The notes: generated by a model from the sequence alone, not told the origin. Counted from the first letter of the stretch, positions 33,385 through 43,144 are shown. The stretch is 64,000 bases of DNA from an uncultured Gammaproteobacteria bacterium (GCA_947258975.1 CAMYKK010000022.1:29895-93894), one strand, 5' to 3'. Translations and numbers: made by a program.

Positions 33385-35292
33385 TTAATGCCGGACGTCG
33401 CCAATCGGTGTCGCGAACGCGTCGGAAACCAGGACATCCACGTTGTCACCGGTGAGGGACTTCAGGAACGCCACCAAGTCGTCGATGTCATTGTCGCTGA
33501 GTCCCAACTCTCCCAGCAAGGGATCCTGTCCCTCGTTGGGTATGCCGCCCCGGTTGTAGAATTCCATCACAGCACGCAGTGTCGGTATCGAGCCGTTATG
33601 CATATACGGGGCGGTCAGCGACACGTTGCGTAAACTGGGTGTCTTGTATTTCCAGCGGTCCGCCGGATCTTGGGTGATTTCATAGCGTCCTAGATCGTTC
33701 GGTGGGGTTTCCGATGCCGCCGCGACAACATGGCCGTCGACCTCAATAATCACGCCGGGGGCCACGGTTAGCTTGTGCGTTTGCGGCGTCTTATGCATCG
33801 ATGCAGCGTACCCGACTCCGGTGTTATGCAAGCGATTATCGGTAAATAGGGCATCATTCGTCCCGATCAAATGACAACCGCTGCAGCGGGCCTTGCGGGT
33901 AAACAACCGGAATCCGCGCTTTGCGCTGTCACTAACCGCCGCGCCTTGCTTGCCGTAATACCAGCGGTCGAAGGGCGACGCTGCCGAGACCAACGCGCGC
34001 TCATAGCTCGCTATCGCCATGCCGATGGTTTCGATGTCCGGCGGTCGGCCGTTGAACGCGCCTTCGAACAACCCATCATAATCCCGCATTTCCTTGAGTT
34101 TCTCGATCACAAATCCAATCGACGGGTTGGCCATCTCGTTCTTGGCCAGCAGCGGGCCCCATATTTGATTCTCTAAGGTGGTCTCGCGGCCATCATGAAA
34201 CAGCGAGTCCATGTAAGCCACGTTGTACAGGGTCGGCGTGTTTCGCCTTACCGTGCGGCCTTCCACTCCCACTGCGGTCGCCAATTCATTACTGGTGAAG
34301 CCTTGCTCGGGAATGTGGCACATGGCGCATGAGAACGTGTTGTTGAATGATAAACGGCGATCGAAAAACAATTTACGGCCGAGTATGATTTTTTCCACAG
34401 TTAAGATGTTGCCGGCGGGTACGAGGATTGCCGGCAGACCCAGCGGACGACGTTTCACCAGTGTGTCGAGATCCGCAAATTGCCCCTTGCGATTCTGCAG
34501 GCTGCGGGTGCGGGTTTGATAGGTCGAAGATTCGTAGCCTGTCTTGTCGTCTCCTGCGCCTTGGACGCTTGTCAGTGGTGCGGTGGTTCCGGACTCCTCC
34601 ATGGCCAGGGTTTTGATATCGTTGACGAGCGTGTCCGCATGGAGGAAGCCGGCGCTGTAGATGTTGCGGATGCGATGCGAGGAATCGATGAGGAATACTC
34701 TGAGCACATGTGCAAACGTCCCCAAAAAAACGCCTTTTGCATTTCGTTCCTTAATGATCGACTGACCATAGTGCGACAGAATCGGGGCGAGCTTGGTTTC
34801 CGAGGCGGTGGTGAGGAACCGCCAGTCGGGATCGATGTCCCGGAACCCGGCCCCATAGCGGCTCATCACCGCCGGATTATCACGTAGCGGGTCAAAACTC
34901 AAGCTGACAAGCCGCACCCGACCGCCCATCGCCGGCTGGGCGTTCAATCGCCGTTGTACCTGTTGTAACACAGCCAGGGCCAGTGGACAGCCACGGGCAT
35001 CGCTGCAGGATGTATAGATAAGGCTCAGGAGGACGATCCGGTTGCCGAACACGTCATGCAAACGGGTTGTTGACCCGTTGTCGGTGAGTACGCTGCCGTC
35101 GTAGGCGGGTTTTAGAATCGGTAGTGAATAGGTGCCGGGGGACGGAGGAGTGAAGTCGAGCAGCGCGCCGCCCGGAGCCTCGACCTGCGGCTCGCTTTGT
35201 GGTTGGTCGCGCTGGTCCCCACCGTGTGCCTCGGCCAGCGAACTCACCAACGCGATCGTCAGCGCGAACAACCACAGCGTTGGCATGTTCAT
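33385..35292 (-). CDS. SCO1/SenC - MauG-like di-heme fusion protein
   Basis: The 635-residue protein has a signal peptide (cleavage near AEAHGG). Residues about 55-230 form a thioredoxin-like SCO domain with C96 and C102 in TSCSDARGCP (six-residue spacing by position, longer than the usual CxxxC) and a His near 195 in FAHVLRVFLID. Residues about 270-620 form a MauG/cytochrome c peroxidase-like di-heme domain with CAMCH (322-326) and CSGCH (470-474). SCO proteins deliver copper; MauG modifies protein residues by peroxide chemistry. It lies 50 bp after mtoX, so maturation of that oxidase is the likely job. The fusion is the unusual point. Confidence 0.93.
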   Translation of the reverse strand: MNMPTLWLFALTIALVSSLAEAHGGDQRDQPQSEPQVEAPGGALLDFTPPSPGTYSLPILKPAYDGSVLTDNGSTTRLHDVFGNRIVLLSLIYTSCSDARGCPLALAVLQQVQRRLNAQPAMGGRVRLVSLSFDPLRDNPAVMSRYGAGFRDIDPDWRFLTTASETKLAPILSHYGQSIIKERNAKGVFLGTFAHVLRVFLIDSSHRIRNIYSAGFLHADTLVNDIKTLAMEESGTTAPLTSVQGAGDDKTGYESSTYQTRTRSLQNRKGQFADLDTLVKRRPLGLPAILVPAGNILTVEKIILGRKLFFDRRLSFNNTFSCAMCHIPEQGFTSNELATAVGVEGRTVRRNTPTLYNVAYMDSLFHDGRETTLENQIWGPLLAKNEMANPSIGFVIEKLKEMRDYDGLFEGAFNGRPPDIETIGMAIASYERALVSAASPFDRWYYGKQGAAVSDSAKRGFRLFTRKARCSGCHLIGTNDALFTDNRLHNTGVGYAASMHKTPQTHKLTVAPGVIIEVDGHVVAAASETPPNDLGRYEITQDPADRWKYKTPSLRNVSLTAPYMHNGSIPTLRAVMEFYNRGGIPNEGQDPLLGELGLSDNDIDDLVAFLKSLTGDNVDVLVSDAFATPIGDVRH

Positions 35293-35342
35293 GACGCGGC
35301 CAACTTCAAGACTAACGATGTATCACGTCACAGCTTGCTGTC

Positions 35343-36731
35343 CTAACGCGTGTGCTGTGCGACACCTATACCCAAATCGGGATGCACCTGACCGTACAGC
35401 GCATGAGAGCCAAAACGCATCTGATGAGGGCGCCCGAGCTTCTCCGCGGTAAAGTCCACGCTGAATTCAGGCTTCAGTTTTTTTCCATCCCACTTATAGG
35501 CCTTGAAAAACTGCAGGTCTTGGCCTTGTTTCTTGTCCCAATTCGCGAGCAATGACGAGGTAAAGTAAACACGCTTACCATCCCAGCTTTGGGACAGCAT
35601 GTTGATTTGTCCACCGATCTTTTCCTCGTAAACCTGCTTGGGCGCGAACGGATCGGAGATGTCGAACAGGCGGGTTTTGCCGTCGTTCCAGGTATCCACC
35701 CACAAGGTCTTGTCGTCCGCGGAGATCGAAATGTCCACCGGCAGCGGGAGCTGCTTCGGATCGCCGATATCAGCGACCTCCATCGCCTGCCATTGTTGAT
35801 TATCGTCTTCGTAGATCAGCCAGATCTTGGAGGTGAGTGCGGTGGTGGTGAAACAATAATTGTGGAACGACCCCCAGGCGCAGCGGATCTCGAGCGGTGC
35901 GCCCGGCACATCCAAGATCTTTTTTGGCTTGCGGGCGTGCAAGTCCCAAACCACCACCGTATTGCCGAAGCGTTTCATCGCTTCTTGATCCCCCATCAGT
36001 TTCCCAAGATCCATCATATAGTTGTTCCATCCGGTAAATGAGGAGGTAATCATCACGTTTCGGCGCGGAAGTACACGCACGTCGTAACCATACCCATCCG
36101 CGAACTGGCCCGATTTAAGCGCACCTTGCGGATTTTCATCGGTCGGCATCCAATGCGTTGCCACATACTCACCTTCATTGGTGTATTCCACGAGTGCCGT
36201 GCGTCCGCCATGATCCTTGTTGTTGGATAATCCGGTCACCATCATGCGTCCGGGAAGCGCGTAGGTAGTGTGTGGTCCAACAACACCGGCGGACTTGGCA
36301 ACGAAATCGGTAACGACTTTATGGAGTTTCGGTTTGGCCGGGTTGGTGTGGACGTCGAAGATGAAGATCTTGCTGGTATCGAGCCCTGCTGCCCACAGGT
36401 AACGCCGGTCATCGGTAAACCCGGAGTGATGGGCTTCATTACGGCCGCCCACGGACAGGGTATGGATCACCTTTCCGTAGTTTGTCGAATTTGGATTGAC
36501 GTCGATGGTGACCAGTTTGTCTTGTTCATCTCCAATACCCATGGTGCCCAATGTCCATACGTAGACATAGTCCTCTTGACCGACGATCTTGGCCATGTAC
36601 GGCGACATGCAGGTCTCATCGGCATGCGCGATCGACGGTTTAAGGAGTGTCATGGCGCTCAATGCGGAGGCCAGAGTGATTGCAGTGATGGTGCCGAACG
36701 CAGAAGAATAGTAGGGTTGGTTAACGCGCAT
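35343..36731 (-). CDS. mtoX: Methanethiol oxidase (SBP56 family)
   Basis: The 462-residue protein has a Sec signal peptide (cleavage near AHADET) and a full SBP56 beta-propeller: CMSPYMAKIVGQEDYVYVWT, GGRNEAHHSGFTDDRRYLW, PHTTYALPGRMMVTGLSNN, ADGYGYDVRVLPRRNVMITS and the C-terminal GRPHQMRFGSHALYG. In Hyphomicrobium this periplasmic copper enzyme converts methanethiol to formaldehyde, H2S and H2O2. A very strong Shine-Dalgarno (GGGAGGAGG) precedes the ATG. It is first in a likely operon with SCO-MauG and a Mo hydroxylase. Confidence 0.93.
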   Translation of the reverse strand: MRVNQPYYSSAFGTITAITLASALSAMTLLKPSIAHADETCMSPYMAKIVGQEDYVYVWTLGTMGIGDEQDKLVTIDVNPNSTNYGKVIHTLSVGGRNEAHHSGFTDDRRYLWAAGLDTSKIFIFDVHTNPAKPKLHKVVTDFVAKSAGVVGPHTTYALPGRMMVTGLSNNKDHGGRTALVEYTNEGEYVATHWMPTDENPQGALKSGQFADGYGYDVRVLPRRNVMITSSFTGWNNYMMDLGKLMGDQEAMKRFGNTVVVWDLHARKPKKILDVPGAPLEIRCAWGSFHNYCFTTTALTSKIWLIYEDDNQQWQAMEVADIGDPKQLPLPVDISISADDKTLWVDTWNDGKTRLFDISDPFAPKQVYEEKIGGQINMLSQSWDGKRVYFTSSLLANWDKKQGQDLQFFKAYKWDGKKLKPEFSVDFTAEKLGRPHQMRFGSHALYGQVHPDLGIGVAQHTR

Positions 36732-37065
36732 AATTCGTTCCTCCTCCCAGGCGAGTTTCAGTTTGCGGGGGCGCGGTTGCGCACGAAGTCGATCCCGGCA
36801 TTACTTATGACCACCGCTCATGTCGGCGCCAAACAACCGCGCCGCGCAGTTTTCCCGTCGGTACAGCTCCTTCGTTTGCGTAGATTCTTAACCGTATTTA
36901 GGTCGTCGCAACTCTGGATAGTTTCGTGTGCGCCGACGAACGGTGTGATAGCCCCGTGGGACGCGGGGCTACGGTTATGGTTCGACAATACGCGCACCAA
37001 TGCAAGACCTTTATCGGTGGCCGGAAACCGTGGCGGCTGCCGATTTTCACGCGGTGGTATCGGAG
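36732..37065. other. Promoter region of mtoX cluster
   Basis: About 333 bp upstream of mtoX. It contains the perfect hairpin at 36949-36971. A long + frame crossing it is the antisense shadow of mtoX. The promoter itself was not located. Confidence 0.4.
36949..36971. terminator. Perfect 8-bp stem-loop upstream of mtoX
   Basis: TAGCCCCG-TGGGACG-CGGGGCTA. It could terminate the upstream leftward CDP-alcohol phosphotransferase gene (about 95 bp after its stop) or regulate mtoX. No T-run is present on either strand, so its function is uncertain. Confidence 0.35.
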
Positions 37066-37683
37066 CTAAGTCGGTTCGTGCTCTTCAGATTCTGAAGGCA
37101 GATGTCTGTAGACGTTGTGGATGCGTTGTCCAGCGGTCCACAGGGTGAGAACCGCCAGCACAAAAGCCATGAATACCAGCTCATGGGTAATCAGGCCCAG
37201 GCAGAGCAGGATGACGCGTTCCGCCCGCGTTACCCAACCTCCACTGCACTGCAGGCCAAGCGCCTCCGCGCGCGCGCGGGTGTAGCTGGTGAGCATACTA
37301 CCGAGCATTGCCAGGACTAATGCGGCTACCGCCCAAGAATTGCCCTGGGTTGCCAACCACCAGGCGATGGCGGCAAAGATTGCACCTTCACAGACTCGGT
37401 CCAGCGTGGAGTCCAAAAATCCGCCAAACGGCGTAGCCTGGCTCTTCGATCTGGCCAGCATACCGTCCAGCATGTCCAAGGTGCTGCCAAACAGAAACAC
37501 AATGCCGGCCCACGTAAGTTGATCGCCGATTATCAGCCATGCGGCAAGCACGGAGAAAACGACATTGCCAGCGGTGAGCAGGTTAGGGTGAACCGCTGTC
37601 GCCGCAAGCCAATTCACGACCGGATCCAGCCATGCCTGCAGGCGTTGTCGCTGTTGCTCTCTCAAGCGCTCTATTGGTCCCAA
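37066..37683 (-). CDS. CDP-alcohol phosphatidyltransferase family protein
   Basis: This 205-residue integral membrane enzyme shows the full CDP-alcohol motif D-x2-DG-x2-AR-x8-G-x3-D-x3-D in LDMLDGMLARSKSQAT and FGGFLDSTLDR (D70 to D95). Several hydrophobic helices flank it. The family makes phospholipid head groups from CDP-diacylglycerol and an alcohol. The subtype (phosphatidylglycerophosphate, phosphatidylinositol-phosphate or another) cannot be settled, though the length and layout resemble archaetidylinositol/phosphatidylinositol-phosphate synthase-like members. It stands alone. Confidence 0.88.
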   Translation of the reverse strand: MGPIERLREQQRQRLQAWLDPVVNWLAATAVHPNLLTAGNVVFSVLAAWLIIGDQLTWAGIVFLFGSTLDMLDGMLARSKSQATPFGGFLDSTLDRVCEGAIFAAIAWWLATQGNSWAVAALVLAMLGSMLTSYTRARAEALGLQCSGGWVTRAERVILLCLGLITHELVFMAFVLAVLTLWTAGQRIHNVYRHLPSESEEHEPT

Positions 37684-37902
37684 TTTGCCCGCCTTATGGA
37701 AAGATGATCATCTGCACCGTTGCTCATTTGTCCTAACGCAGTCGTGAAACGTTCAGACCGGTATTTCCGAATGGCACAGTTTGCATGAATACGTCGCGTT
37801 TAGCTCGTCAACATTTGCCGAAGATCTAGGAAATTGTACCCGGCACCTTGGCTGGAAACACATGCATTGGGATCTCTCCGCACCTGGAAAAAATCGCAAC
37901 GA

Positions 37903-38448
37903 CTATCTATTAACGGCCGTCCCAGGTGTGCCTATCCGGGGTCGAGCACGGTAGCGGTGAGAGGAGGCGTGGCTAGCGCCTCGGACCCTGTGGACCTGGC
38001 CACGCCGGCTTGACGGCCGCGGATGGGGGCGATGTGGCGACACGCGCGTCCCGGGTACCGCGCCCGGGTAGTGAATAAAAGCCCACCGTGGCGGGAGCTG
38101 CGTGTGGACATACACTGTGGCCGGATTCCATGGTTCCCGTGCGCGTCCTCGTTGCACTGCACGCTGCTCCAGCCAATCCTGTATGCGCGCGTTCGCTTCC
38201 ATCGTATCCTGCCATCGGCGTTCCTGTTCTTCCAAACACCCTTGAGTGCTGCATTCAAAAGTATCTATGATCTCGACGCCTGTGGTTTCGGTAGGCGATT
38301 CATCGCCGTAATGGATTTGTCCGGAAGCGTCTGTCCATTTGAAAATGTCGGCTTGGACCGCACTACCGGTCACTAAGAACAATATAGTCAGCCAGTATGG
38401 AACAAAGATCTTGATACACATGCTCATGTACCATTGCGGGACGCTCAT
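37903..38448 (-). CDS. DUF4124-domain exported protein
   Basis: ATG 38448 gives a short N-region and a hydrophobic signal (FVPYWLTILFLVTGSAVQA). The DUF4124 motif follows at the mature N-terminus: DIFKWTDASGQIHYGDESP. A charged helix with two Cys (TFECSTQGCLEEQERRW) and a Pro/Arg/His-rich tail complete it. DUF4124 is a small periplasmic domain common in Gammaproteobacteria, with unknown function. An in-frame start at 38529 adds 27 residues and is less likely. Confidence 0.72.
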   Translation of the reverse strand: MSVPQWYMSMCIKIFVPYWLTILFLVTGSAVQADIFKWTDASGQIHYGDESPTETTGVEIIDTFECSTQGCLEEQERRWQDTMEANARIQDWLEQRAVQRGRAREPWNPATVYVHTQLPPRWAFIHYPGAVPGTRVSPHRPHPRPSSRRGQVHRVRGASHASSHRYRARPRIGTPGTAVNR

Positions 38449-38653
38449 TGTATGACGGGAGCGGTCCGCACGGCAACTCGCGTTGTCTTCTTGCGCTAAT
38501 CCGGCAAATCCTTTGTGAGCCGTGCTCATAATGGCGGCTGCGGACCGATAACACGCCGAGCTCGTGTTTTCAATTTGTGGCTCCGAATAATACGGTTGAT
38601 CTATCCTGATAGAGCTAATAATGTCTAAGTCCCGGAATACCGACTGAACGACT

Positions 38654-39457
38654 ATGGCTCACTCCATTGACGATCTGTTGACAATCATGAGGCGGTTGCG
38701 GGATCCGGAGCATGGTTGCCCTTGGGATCGCAAGCAGACTTTCTCGACTATCGCACCGTACACCATCGAGGAGGCCTACGAGGTCGCCGATGCTATTGAC
38801 CGTGGTGACATACAGGACCTGCGTGATGAACTTGGTGATCTATTGTTTCAGGTCGTGTTCTACGCCCAGATGGCCCAGGAGCTGCAGATATTTTCCTTTG
38901 CTGAAATCGTCAATTCGATCTGCGAGAAAATGCTGCGCCGTCATCCACACGTCTTCGGCGATGCCGAATACACAACTGATCGCGAGCTGCGAAGTGCATG
39001 GGATTACCACAAACAACGCGAGCGGGAGGACAAAGCTGAGCACGATGCGAGTGTATTGGCTGGTGTGGCGCGAGCCTTGCCGGCGTTGATGCGGGCTGAG
39101 AAGTTACAGCATCGGGCTGCGCGTGTTGGATTCGACTGGTCGGATATCGGTGGTGTCATCGCAAAGTGCAAGGAAGAGATCAGTGAGTTGGAGGCGGAAT
39201 TAAAGGACCGTCGTGAGTCTGCCGGGGTCTGTCAGGAACTTGGTGACTTGTTGTTTTCTTGTGTCAATTTGGCGCGCCATGCCGGTGTGACCGCAGAGCA
39301 GTCACTGCGCTCGGCGAACGAAAAGTTCGAACGCCGTTTTCGGGCAATGGAAGCGTCGCTGACAATGAAAGGTCGCCGCTTCGAAGATATGGATCTCCAA
39401 GCGCTGGATCGGCTATGGGACGAGGTAAAACAGAACGAAGATACGGAAGCCCGGTGA
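38654..39457 (+). CDS. mazG: Nucleoside triphosphate pyrophosphohydrolase MazG
   Basis: The 267-residue protein has two MazG domains. The first has GCPWDRKQTF, TIEEAYEVADAI and DELGDLLFQVVFYA (ExxE and ExxD metal sites); the second has VGFDWSDIGGVIAKCKEEIS and QELGDLLFSCVNLARHAG. It hydrolyses (d)NTPs and lowers (p)ppGpp or removes non-canonical nucleotides. Length and domain order match E. coli MazG (263 residues). The toxin-antitoxin pair mazEF is not adjacent. Confidence 0.97.
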   Translation: MAHSIDDLLTIMRRLRDPEHGCPWDRKQTFSTIAPYTIEEAYEVADAIDRGDIQDLRDELGDLLFQVVFYAQMAQELQIFSFAEIVNSICEKMLRRHPHVFGDAEYTTDRELRSAWDYHKQREREDKAEHDASVLAGVARALPALMRAEKLQHRAARVGFDWSDIGGVIAKCKEEISELEAELKDRRESAGVCQELGDLLFSCVNLARHAGVTAEQSLRSANEKFERRFRAMEASLTMKGRRFEDMDLQALDRLWDEVKQNEDTEAR

Positions 39458-39552
39458 CGATACTTCTAATCAAGATTCCCGTTGTGAACATCTGGTCTGA
39501 ACTCAAATCAGCTTCCATTTACTTCCAGATACCATGATGAGGGCGAAACAAC

Positions 39553-39966
39553 ATGCGTGAGATTATCACTGCCGAGACCGCCAGTCGTGAAATGCTCGTT
39601 GATATAACCGCGTCGGTGCGTAAAATCGTCGAGCGCAGCCGCATTCAGAACGGTCTGGTATCATTGTATGTGCAAGGGGCGACCGCGGCGATCATGATCC
39701 AGGAAAACTGGGATGAAAGCGTGCAGACGGATGTGGTCAACTTTCTGCGCCAGGTCATTCCACGAGGGGTGTGGTTGCATGATGCGCAGGACGGCAATGG
39801 CGACGCCCACCTCAAGGCGGGATTAGTTGGACCCTCGGAGACAATTCCGTTGATGGACGGGAAATTGGGATTATCGACGTGGCAGAATATCTTTTTGTGC
39901 GAGTTCGATGGACCGCGTGATGATCGAAAAGTCGTGTGCACGATTATCGCCGAAGACCGTGTGTAG
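39553..39966 (+). CDS. YjbQ / UPF0047 family protein
   Basis: A 137-residue compact protein of the YjbQ family. Hallmarks: the VSLYVQGATAAIMIQENWDE segment, DGNGDAHLKAGLVGPSETIP with the conserved His, and WQNIFLCEFDGPRDDRKVVC near the C-terminus. The family has been linked to a secondary thiamine-phosphate synthase activity, but its normal role is unclear. It follows mazG by 95 bp on the same strand and may be co-transcribed. Confidence 0.92.
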   Translation: MREIITAETASREMLVDITASVRKIVERSRIQNGLVSLYVQGATAAIMIQENWDESVQTDVVNFLRQVIPRGVWLHDAQDGNGDAHLKAGLVGPSETIPLMDGKLGLSTWQNIFLCEFDGPRDDRKVVCTIIAEDRV

Positions 39967-40071
39967 CCAAAGACCTTGGGATATGAATTGAATTCAGCCC
40001 CCAATTTTTTCTGGATACTGGATCAATCCAATATAGACAAAACCGCCGCATCAGCGGTGCTCTAAGCCACG

Positions 40072-41622
40072 TTGCCTGTTTACTCGCACGATACCTTGCC
40101 TCCGAACCGGCTTGCGGTAATGGTTATACTCTCCGGTCGCCGACGGGGGCATATGGTGCATCTGGGCGAAAAGACCATTCACGTCGTTCGTGGCGCCAAT
40201 GGGGATGTGAGCTTCATCCCACCCGACGGGGAGCCGGAGCGCGATGTTCACGCCACCATGCATCGCGCCGGTGACAGCTATGAGATTGAAGTCGCCGCCG
40301 GGTGCCGCATCTGGGTAAATGGCCGCTTAGTCGATGAGAGCCAGACTTTGAATTCCGGAGATTTATTGGAGATTGGACAGGGCGGTCCGATGATTCGCTT
40401 CCGCACGCACCTGCCGGGGATAACACCGACGAAGACCTTGGCTGAGGCGTTCGCTGACTCCCGCGACGGGGCACGGGTGGATGGACAGTCGCGATTGGGC
40501 AGGATGGCCCGATTCGTGAGCAACATCACCAAGGACCTGGCGACTCAGACATCTTTTTGGTTCCGGCTTTGGGTATTGGTGCTGCTCACCGCGTTGGTCG
40601 TGAGCGTGGTGGCATTGGTCACCCAGAACATCCGTTTACAAAAGCGGGTAGCTGTCGAGGGCACACGCATCGAGGGCATAGCCGAATTGCTCGAACGCAC
40701 CGGTGCCGAGGCAATGACTCGCGAAGACCTGTTGACGCTGCAATCGCGCATGGAAGCGCGGCTGGCCGCCACCGTGGATCGCATCGAATCACTGGAGGCA
40801 CGCTCCGATTTGGTGGCCCGCCTCATCTCCAGCGTGAGCCCCTCCGTGGTTTTTATCCAAGGATCCTTCGGGTTTGTCGATCCCACCACCCAACGACCGT
40901 TACGTTATATTGAAGGGGAAGACGGGATCGTTGTGTTTACATTGGAACAGGCCGGACAGGAGTTACACCTGATGTTCTCCGGCACCGCGTTCGTCGTATC
41001 CCAAGAGGGTTTGCTGTTGACCAATAAGCATGTTGCCGTACCGTGGCAGGACGATCCACAGGTGGAAGCGCTAACCGCGCGTGGACTGACGCCGGTGATC
41101 TCGCGCTTATTGGCATATTTCCCGGGCGTCGAAGCGCCGCTCGAGCTGCGCGTGCTGAATGTCAGCACGCGAGCAGATCTTGCGTTGATGCGGATCGTCG
41201 GATCGATGCCCAAGGTGAAGGTCCTGCGTTTGGAGGCCGCGCAGCCCCGGCCGGGCGACGAGGTGCTGGTGCTCGGTTATCCTCTGGGCACCAAGGGATT
41301 GATCGTGCGAGCGAGCGCCGAGTTCATCGAAGCCATCACTCCGGACGGTGACACCGACCTGTGGACCATCGCCCGGCGTTTGTCGGCGGCTGATTACATC
41401 AAACCGCTGGCTACCAGGGGGATCGTCAGCCAGGTTTCCGAGGATGTTGTGGCCTATGACGCCGAGACCACGGTAGGTGGCAGCGGCGGACCGGTGCTGA
41501 ACATGGAAGGCTCGGTGGTAGCAATTACTGCCGCAATCATCACGCAATTTGGCGGTTCCAATCTGGGTGTGCCAGCGCGCATCGCACGGGAGTTGCTGCA
41601 AAACACACAGCGGGCACAATGA
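40072..41622 (+). CDS. FHA-like domain - TM - trypsin-like serine protease
   Basis: A 516-residue protein. Residues about 15-112 look like a forkhead-associated domain (AVMVILSGRRRGHMVHLGEK, then RIWVNGRLVDES). One TM segment lies at about 163-184 (LWVLVLLTALVVSVVALV), then a coiled coil (about 190-245) and a trypsin/HtrA-like protease domain (about 250-515) with H320 (LLLTNKHVAV), D369 (STRADLALM) and S471 (GGSGGPV). Topology implies cytosolic phosphothreonine reading joined to periplasmic proteolysis. No PDZ domain is seen and no partner kinase is encoded in the window. Confidence 0.85.
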   Translation: MPVYSHDTLPPNRLAVMVILSGRRRGHMVHLGEKTIHVVRGANGDVSFIPPDGEPERDVHATMHRAGDSYEIEVAAGCRIWVNGRLVDESQTLNSGDLLEIGQGGPMIRFRTHLPGITPTKTLAEAFADSRDGARVDGQSRLGRMARFVSNITKDLATQTSFWFRLWVLVLLTALVVSVVALVTQNIRLQKRVAVEGTRIEGIAELLERTGAEAMTREDLLTLQSRMEARLAATVDRIESLEARSDLVARLISSVSPSVVFIQGSFGFVDPTTQRPLRYIEGEDGIVVFTLEQAGQELHLMFSGTAFVVSQEGLLLTNKHVAVPWQDDPQVEALTARGLTPVISRLLAYFPGVEAPLELRVLNVSTRADLALMRIVGSMPKVKVLRLEAAQPRPGDEVLVLGYPLGTKGLIVRASAEFIEAITPDGDTDLWTIARRLSAADYIKPLATRGIVSQVSEDVVAYDAETTVGGSGGPVLNMEGSVVAITAAIITQFGGSNLGVPARIARELLQNTQRAQ

Positions 41623-41744
41623 GTGTGGCTGCTTGGCTGGCTAAAATGGAATCCGTATCGAATACTGCTTGCTGACGGGTCCCAGCCCCCTTGGAACGCA
41701 TGGTTCTGTCTCTCGCGATGATGGCGGTGTATCGCCGGGATCTT

Positions 41745-42878
41745 TTACAGCGCTTTTTGGTACAGCCGGTATCGCCGGGTTAGTTCGGCATTCATTGCCT
41801 CCAGGCTTTGGAGCATTTCACGATTGTCCTCGAGTATCCACGAGGCCTCGCCGACGGGCATGCCCAGGGCGGGAGAACGGTGAATATACTCGGCGTACAA
41901 CAGTGCCCCGAGCGCCAGCGATCGGTATTCTTTCTTGATTCCCACGGCCAATTGTCGTGACTCGGTGACGGTCGATTTGCGCCCGGGGCCGAAGAAATAC
42001 CATAACAATTTAAAAATACCGGATGGGAACAAGGATCCGCTTGGAATTTTCTTCAGGACCTGATTGATGTTGGGCAACGTGAGCCCAAATGCGGCCGGCT
42101 TTCCCGCCACCTCAATGATCATGCAGAGCCTGGGATCCAGGATTAGTTTCATGTCGTTGGCCATATGGCGGAACTCGATCTCATCCATGGGCACAAAGCC
42201 CCAATTTTTCTCCCAGGCGTGATTGTAGATTTCAAGAATCGTGTCGACTTCCCGGTCGAATTTCCGCATATCGACATCGCGAACGGTAATTTGCGAACGC
42301 CGCTTTTGTCGTTCCGCTATTTTGATCAAACGATTGGTGAAGTGTTTCGTGGAATCAACGTCCCATGCCGATAGGTCTTTGGCTGTCTTGAATCCATGAC
42401 CGGTAATGAGGTCAACATAATAAGGTGGATTGTACGGCATCATGACGCGGGGGTCTTTGTCGAATCCTTCGATCAACAGCCCACACTCGTGATTGGTGCT
42501 TGGGCTCACGGGTCCGAGCAAGCGCTTCATGCCCTGGTCCCGAGCCCAACGAGAGACCGTTTCCAACAGCGCGTTGCACGCCTGCTGTTCGTTGATGCAC
42601 TCGAAAAATCCGAAAAACGCCGTTTGTTCCTCATGATAATCGTTGTGTGCCTGGTCAATGATCCCTGTTACTCGACCGATCAGCTGGCCGTCGCGCAAGG
42701 CCAATAGCGGTAGCATTTGTGCGTGACGGAAGAACGGATTCTTGTTGGTGTTCAGCAGGTCCCGTACCGCCAGGCGTAGTGGCGGCACCCAATGCGGATA
42801 GTCTTTATAGATCGACCAGGGCAGGGATATGAAATCATTCCACTCCCGCTTTGACACAACGTGTTTGATTTCCAACAT
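41745..42878 (-). CDS. YghO-like GNAT-fold protein
   Basis: The 377-residue protein resembles the YghO family: an N-terminal LPWSIYKDYPHWVPPLRLAV segment, HAQMLPLLALRDGQLIGRVT, and GFFECINEQQACNALLETVS, then a C-terminal lipid- or acyl-related half with PSGIFKLLWYFFGPGRK. The middle (about 55-130) looks like a GNAT acetyltransferase core. Substrate is unknown. The family is often found near lipid metabolism genes; here it has no clear partner. Confidence 0.72.
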   Translation of the reverse strand: MLEIKHVVSKREWNDFISLPWSIYKDYPHWVPPLRLAVRDLLNTNKNPFFRHAQMLPLLALRDGQLIGRVTGIIDQAHNDYHEEQTAFFGFFECINEQQACNALLETVSRWARDQGMKRLLGPVSPSTNHECGLLIEGFDKDPRVMMPYNPPYYVDLITGHGFKTAKDLSAWDVDSTKHFTNRLIKIAERQKRRSQITVRDVDMRKFDREVDTILEIYNHAWEKNWGFVPMDEIEFRHMANDMKLILDPRLCMIIEVAGKPAAFGLTLPNINQVLKKIPSGSLFPSGIFKLLWYFFGPGRKSTVTESRQLAVGIKKEYRSLALGALLYAEYIHRSPALGMPVGEASWILEDNREMLQSLEAMNAELTRRYRLYQKAL

Positions 42879-43144
42879 TCAGCCGCTATATCCTACCGAG
42901 GCGTCCCGCCCCTATTCTGTTCTGATATCGCGAATAATCCAATATGGCCGTTTCCAGTGCCGGACACAGTCAGGGTGTGCGTATTCACACAACGAGTGGG
43001 GCAGGGACTGCCCCGCCCGATCTAGGTCGCGGACCACTGAACTTACCCAATAATCCGAATATTGCACCAAGGCGCCCCGCGTTTGGTCATGGTATGCACT
43101 CGACGAACCCGAAACCGCACATTGCCGCAGTATGCCGCTTGCGT

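Noticed and set aside
36270..37148. 292-codon + strand frame over mtoX start
   Set aside because: It is mostly antisense to mtoX and to the CDP-alcohol phosphotransferase gene and lacks protein character.
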